The notes below the pieces were generated by a model. That model saw only the letters and a program-made list of their open reading frames with translations, made no database searches and was not told where the DNA came from. A stretch of DNA of 64,000 nucleotides from Moraxella sp. VT-16-12 (lineage in GTDB: Bacteria; Pseudomonadota; Gammaproteobacteria; Pseudomonadales; Moraxellaceae), in NCBI RefSeq assembly GCF_002224245.2, contig NZ_NKHK02000008.1:59831-123830 (forward strand), written 5' to 3'. Positions 61,008 through 64,000 of this stretch are shown one piece after another (positions within the stretch are counted from its first letter, which is position 1; the number at the start of each line of letters is the position of its first letter). Position numbers and translations under genes: made by a program.

Positions 61008-63875
61008 TTAGCCCTTATCTAATACCATTTTTAAAAACCGACCAGTATGCGACTGTTCGTCCATCGCCACTTCTTCTGGCGTGCCAACAGCGACAATCTC
61101 ACCGCCACCATAACCGCCTTCATAACCTAAATCCACAATGTGGTCAGCCGTCTTAATCACATCTAAGTTATGCTCAATCACCACTACCGTGTTGCCTTTG
61201 TCTCGCAGGGCGTGCAAAATATGTAGCAGTTTTGCAATATCCTCAAAATGCAGCCCTGTGGTCGGCTCATCTAGGATATACAAAGTTTGCCCTGTATCTC
61301 GTTTGGCAAGTTCTTTGGCAAGCTTGACCCGTTGGGCTTCACCGCCTGACAAGGTTGTGGCAGACTGCCCTAGGGTGATATAACCCAGCCCCACTTGCAT
61401 GAGTGCTTCTAATTTACGATAGATGGCAGGTATCGCCTCAAAAAACACCAACGCATCTTCTACCGTCATGTCCAGCACATCAGAGATGGATTTGCCTTTA
61501 TAATGGACTTCCAAAGTTTCACGATTATAACGCTTACCAGCACAAACATCACAAGGCACATACATATCAGGCAAAAAGTGCATCTCCACTTTAATCATGC
61601 CATCACCTTGACACGCCTCGCAGCGACCACCTTTGACATTAAAGCTAAATCTCCCTGCTTTATAGCCCCTGGCACGAGCTTCTGGCGTTTGAGCAAACAA
61701 ATCTCGTATCAAAGTAAACACCCCTGTATAAGTGGCAGGGTTTGAGCGTGGCGTACGTCCAATTGGACTTTGGTCAATATCCACCATTTTATCCAAATGC
61801 TCCAAACCTTCAATACTGTCATATGGCTCAGGCGTGAGCGTGGTGGCATTGTTTAGCTGGGTGGCAGCTAATGGCATGAGCGTGCGGTTAATCAGTGTAG
61901 ATTTGCCAGAGCCTGACACCCCTGTGATACAAGTCATCACGCCAATCGGAATGCTTAGATTGACATTTTTTAAATTATTGCCCTTTGCTCCATTTAAACG
62001 GATAAATAATGGCTCGCTGAGCGTTTTTTTGCCCTTTTTAATATTGGCAACTTTTGGGCTATGGCGAACTGTAGGAATGGCAATGCGTTTTTTGCCCGAT
62101 AAATACTGTCCTGTCAAAGACCGCTCATGACTGGCGATCTCATCTGCCGTCCCTGTGGCAATCACACGCCCCCCATGCACCCCTGCCCCCACACCAATAT
62201 CAATGATGTGGTCAGCAGTACGAATGGCATCTTCATCATGCTCCACCACAATCACTGTATTACCCAAATCCCTAAGGTGGGTGAGCGTAGATAGCAGGCG
62301 GTCATTGTCTCTTTGGTGTAAGCCAATAGATGGCTCATCAAGCACATACATCACCCCCATCAAGCCTGCTCCGATTTGGCTTGCCAGACGGATACGCTGA
62401 GCTTCACCCCCTGATAAGGTCTCAGCAGAGCGAGCCAAGGTCAGATATTCTAGCCCCACTTTGGTCAAAAACCCAAGGCGTTCACGAATCTCTTTAAAAA
62501 TCTTGTCCGCCACTTCGCCTTTATGACCATCAATATACAAATTTTCATAATATTGCCACGCCTGACCAATCGGCAAGGCAATGATGTCGCCAATACCACG
62601 ACCATCCACCTTAACATGGCGAGCAATGTCATTAAGACGCACACCATGACAGACATTACACGTCGTATCAGATAAATATTGAGCAAGCTCATCACGCACC
62701 AAATTACTGGTTGTGCCATGATAACGGCGTTCTAAATAAGGCAAAATCCCTTCAAATGGCACGGTTTTACTGGATTTACGTCCTGTCTCAAACACAAAAT
62801 CAAAGGCGATTTTTTCTTTGCCAGAGCCGTATAAAATGATGTTTTGTTCTTTTTTGGATAAGGCTTGCCAAGGACTATCCATATCAATACCAAAATGATG
62901 ACACACCGTTGTTAGCAGTCCAAAATAGTAGGCATGACGTTTGTCCCAGCCATGTATCGCTCCCTGATTGATGGATTTTTTGGGTTCTACAATCAGCTTA
63001 TCAGCACTAAAATACTGGCGTTTGCCCAAGCCATCGCAAGACGGACACGCTCCTGCGGGATTATTAAAACTAAACAGACGTGGCTCAAGCTCGCTGACCG
63101 CCCTATCGCAAACAGGGCAAGAATGTTTGGCAGACAAAGTGGTTTGATTTTCACCATCCATCTCATGTAATATGGCGATGTCTGCCCCTAACCGCAGTGC
63201 CGTCTCCAAACTTTCTGCCACACGATTGCCCAAATCGTCTCTGACTTTAAATCTATCTATCACCACTTCAATCGTGTGTTTTTTGTTTTTTTCTAGGCTT
63301 GGCAGCTCGTCCATGTCATGGATAACACCATCAATACGAACTTTGGTAAATCCTTGGGCGTGTAAACTTTCTAATAGTGCAATGTGTTCGCCTTTGCGTT
63401 CACGCACCACAGGAGCAAGGAGCATGAGTTTTGTGCCATCGGGCTTAGCCAAAATGTCATCTACCATCTGGCTGATGGTTTGAGCCACCATCGGCAAATC
63501 ATGTTCTGGGCAATGGGGCGTACCAACGCGGGCAAACAACAACCGCAAATAGTCATACACTTCGGTAATCGTACCTATCGTAGAGCGTGGATTATGGTTA
63601 GTTGATTTTTGTTCAATAGCAATGGCGGGGGACAAACCTTCTATGCTATCTACATCAGGTTTTTCCATCTGGCTTAAAAACTGGCGAGCATAAGCCGACA
63701 AACTCTCCACATAACGTCTTTGTCCTTCAGCATACAAAGTATCAAAGGCAAGACTGGACTTACCAGAACCTGACAAACCTGTAATCACCACCAATTTATC
63801 TCGTGGAATGTCCACGTCAATGTCTTTTAAATTATGGGTTCTTGCACCTTTGATGTAGATATGTTCGTGTGCCAT
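61008..63875 (-). CDS. uvrA: Excinuclease ABC subunit UvrA
   Basis: A 955-residue protein, starting [20 protein letters not shown]. Two ABC ATPase modules are visible: Walker [15 protein letters not shown] (N) and [14 protein letters not shown] (C), signature motifs [20 protein letters not shown] and [20 protein letters not shown]. The zinc modules are [13 protein letters not shown]...ACPSCDGLG and [12 protein letters not shown]...[10 protein letters not shown]. It locates DNA lesions with UvrB for nucleotide excision repair. The start is the ATG of MAHEHIY; a frame extending 48 nt further upstream is not conserved. LexA control is possible, but I found no clear SOS box. Confidence 0.97.
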   Translation of the reverse strand: MAHEHIYIKGARTHNLKDIDVDIPRDKLVVITGLSGSGKSSLAFDTLYAEGQRRYVESLSAYARQFLSQMEKPDVDSIEGLSPAIAIEQKSTNHNPRSTIGTITEVYDYLRLLFARVGTPHCPEHDLPMVAQTISQMVDDILAKPDGTKLMLLAPVVRERKGEHIALLESLHAQGFTKVRIDGVIHDMDELPSLEKNKKHTIEVVIDRFKVRDDLGNRVAESLETALRLGADIAILHEMDGENQTTLSAKHSCPVCDRAVSELEPRLFSFNNPAGACPSCDGLGKRQYFSADKLIVEPKKSINQGAIHGWDKRHAYYFGLLTTVCHHFGIDMDSPWQALSKKEQNIILYGSGKEKIAFDFVFETGRKSSKTVPFEGILPYLERRYHGTTSNLVRDELAQYLSDTTCNVCHGVRLNDIARHVKVDGRGIGDIIALPIGQAWQYYENLYIDGHKGEVADKIFKEIRERLGFLTKVGLEYLTLARSAETLSGGEAQRIRLASQIGAGLMGVMYVLDEPSIGLHQRDNDRLLSTLTHLRDLGNTVIVVEHDEDAIRTADHIIDIGVGAGVHGGRVIATGTADEIASHERSLTGQYLSGKKRIAIPTVRHSPKVANIKKGKKTLSEPLFIRLNGAKGNNLKNVNLSIPIGVMTCITGVSGSGKSTLINRTLMPLAATQLNNATTLTPEPYDSIEGLEHLDKMVDIDQSPIGRTPRSNPATYTGVFTLIRDLFAQTPEARARGYKAGRFSFNVKGGRCEACQGDGMIKVEMHFLPDMYVPCDVCAGKRYNRETLEVHYKGKSISDVLDMTVEDALVFFEAIPAIYRKLEALMQVGLGYITLGQSATTLSGGEAQRVKLAKELAKRDTGQTLYILDEPTTGLHFEDIAKLLHILHALRDKGNTVVVIEHNLDVIKTADHIVDLGYEGGYGGGEIVAVGTPEEVAMDEQSHTGRFLKMVLDKG

Positions 63876-63944
63876 AAGTCGCCTTAATATGGATAATAGG
63901 TCCAATATGGGGGCAAATGGCATTTTTTAAAGCACCCCATCACA

Positions 63945-63976
63945 CCAAAACCCCCACCATCAGGCAGGGGTTTGTC
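63945..63976 (-). terminator. Terminator of a gene ending near the right edge
   Basis: An inverted repeat with arms AAACCCC (63948-63954) and GGGGTTT (63967-63973) plus inner pairs, followed on the minus strand by TTTT. It implies a minus-strand gene ends just to the right. Confidence 0.6.
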
Positions 63977-64000
63977 TTACGACCAAGGACTGGGTTGTAT
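63977..64000 (-). CDS. Possible 3' end of a minus-strand gene cut by the window edge
   Basis: Seven codons and a stop (reading ...IQPSPWS) end at 63977, immediately before a terminator-like hairpin. The fragment is too short to identify. The call rests only on its position before the hairpin. Confidence 0.3.
   Translation of the reverse strand: MQPSPWS

Noticed and set aside
63876..63947. LexA/SOS box upstream of uvrA
   Set aside because: No CTG-N10-CAG-like palindrome was seen, and Moraxellaceae often lack a classical LexA.
1..64000. tRNA, rRNA, CRISPR arrays, insertion sequences or prophage
   Set aside because: I saw no regular spaced repeats, no transposase or integrase frames, and no tRNA-like cloverleaf with a conserved T-loop on reading through; a covariance-model scan would settle the RNA question.

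Overview
The window reads as chromosomal DNA of a gammaproteobacterium of the Moraxellaceae, most likely Moraxella or a close relative. This rests on the moderately AT-rich composition, on core genes of gammaproteobacterial type (prlC-yheV, rph, lptFG, argH, argA, rapA, comM, uvrA, tcdA), on a 2-methylcitrate locus of the AcnD/PrpF type, and on a release-factor-like gene resembling the Balon hibernation factor of Psychrobacter. I recognised no rRNA, tRNA, CRISPR array, insertion sequence or prophage. Species was not determined.

Layout. 1-300: remains of a broken gene. 302-15773: mostly housekeeping genes (EEP hydrolase, Balon-like factor, oligopeptidase A, YheV, RNase PH, a PolB-type exonuclease, a His-tailed TauE/SafE-like membrane protein with CcoS, a lipoprotein, a NYN protein with four LOTUS domains, a membrane-anchored C13 peptidase, LptG/LptF). 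15882-28029: the propionate (2-methylcitrate) locus on the minus strand, prpB-prpC-...-tam-...-acnD-...-prpF, broken up by extra genes. These are a ricin-like lipoprotein, small unknown proteins, an AT-rich YaaW-like fusion protein, a decayed RelBE toxin-antitoxin pair, and a CDF metal transporter that sits between prpF and a 52-bp duplicate of the prpF start. A LysR gene follows upstream (28291-29238).

29367-40451: PepA, a small outer-membrane barrel, phosphoglycolate phosphatase, ComM, an orphan CHMI-family isomerase, RapA, an exported protein followed by a decayed second copy of itself, and a D-2-hydroxyacid dehydrogenase. 40502-45769: a LytTR regulator with a degenerate receiver domain, argH, and an AT-rich dynamin-like GTPase. 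45833-52956: MliC-like lipoprotein, YggX, exported proteins, SstT, ArgA, a RarD-like transporter, an Lrp regulator and a lipoprotein. 53070-53927: a small accessory insert (XRE regulator, 50-aa protein, zinc-ribbon/glycine-zipper protein) with a duplicated 10-mer between divergent genes. 54002-64000: class I fumarase, a second XRE gene divergent from two exported proteins, an AAA ATPase, TcdA, TatD, an RsiV-like exported protein and UvrA.

How the genes work together. PrpC, AcnD, PrpF and PrpB complete the conversion of propionyl-CoA plus oxaloacetate to succinate and pyruvate. Tam in the same locus probably handles trans-aconitate side products. ArgA and ArgH are the first and last steps of arginine synthesis. 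LptF and LptG form the inner-membrane LPS exporter permease pair. The most unusual items are the YaaW-like fusion protein, the dynamin-like GTPase, the prpF 5' duplication around the CDF gene, the LytTR regulator lacking its phospho-acceptor, and the four-LOTUS NYN protein.
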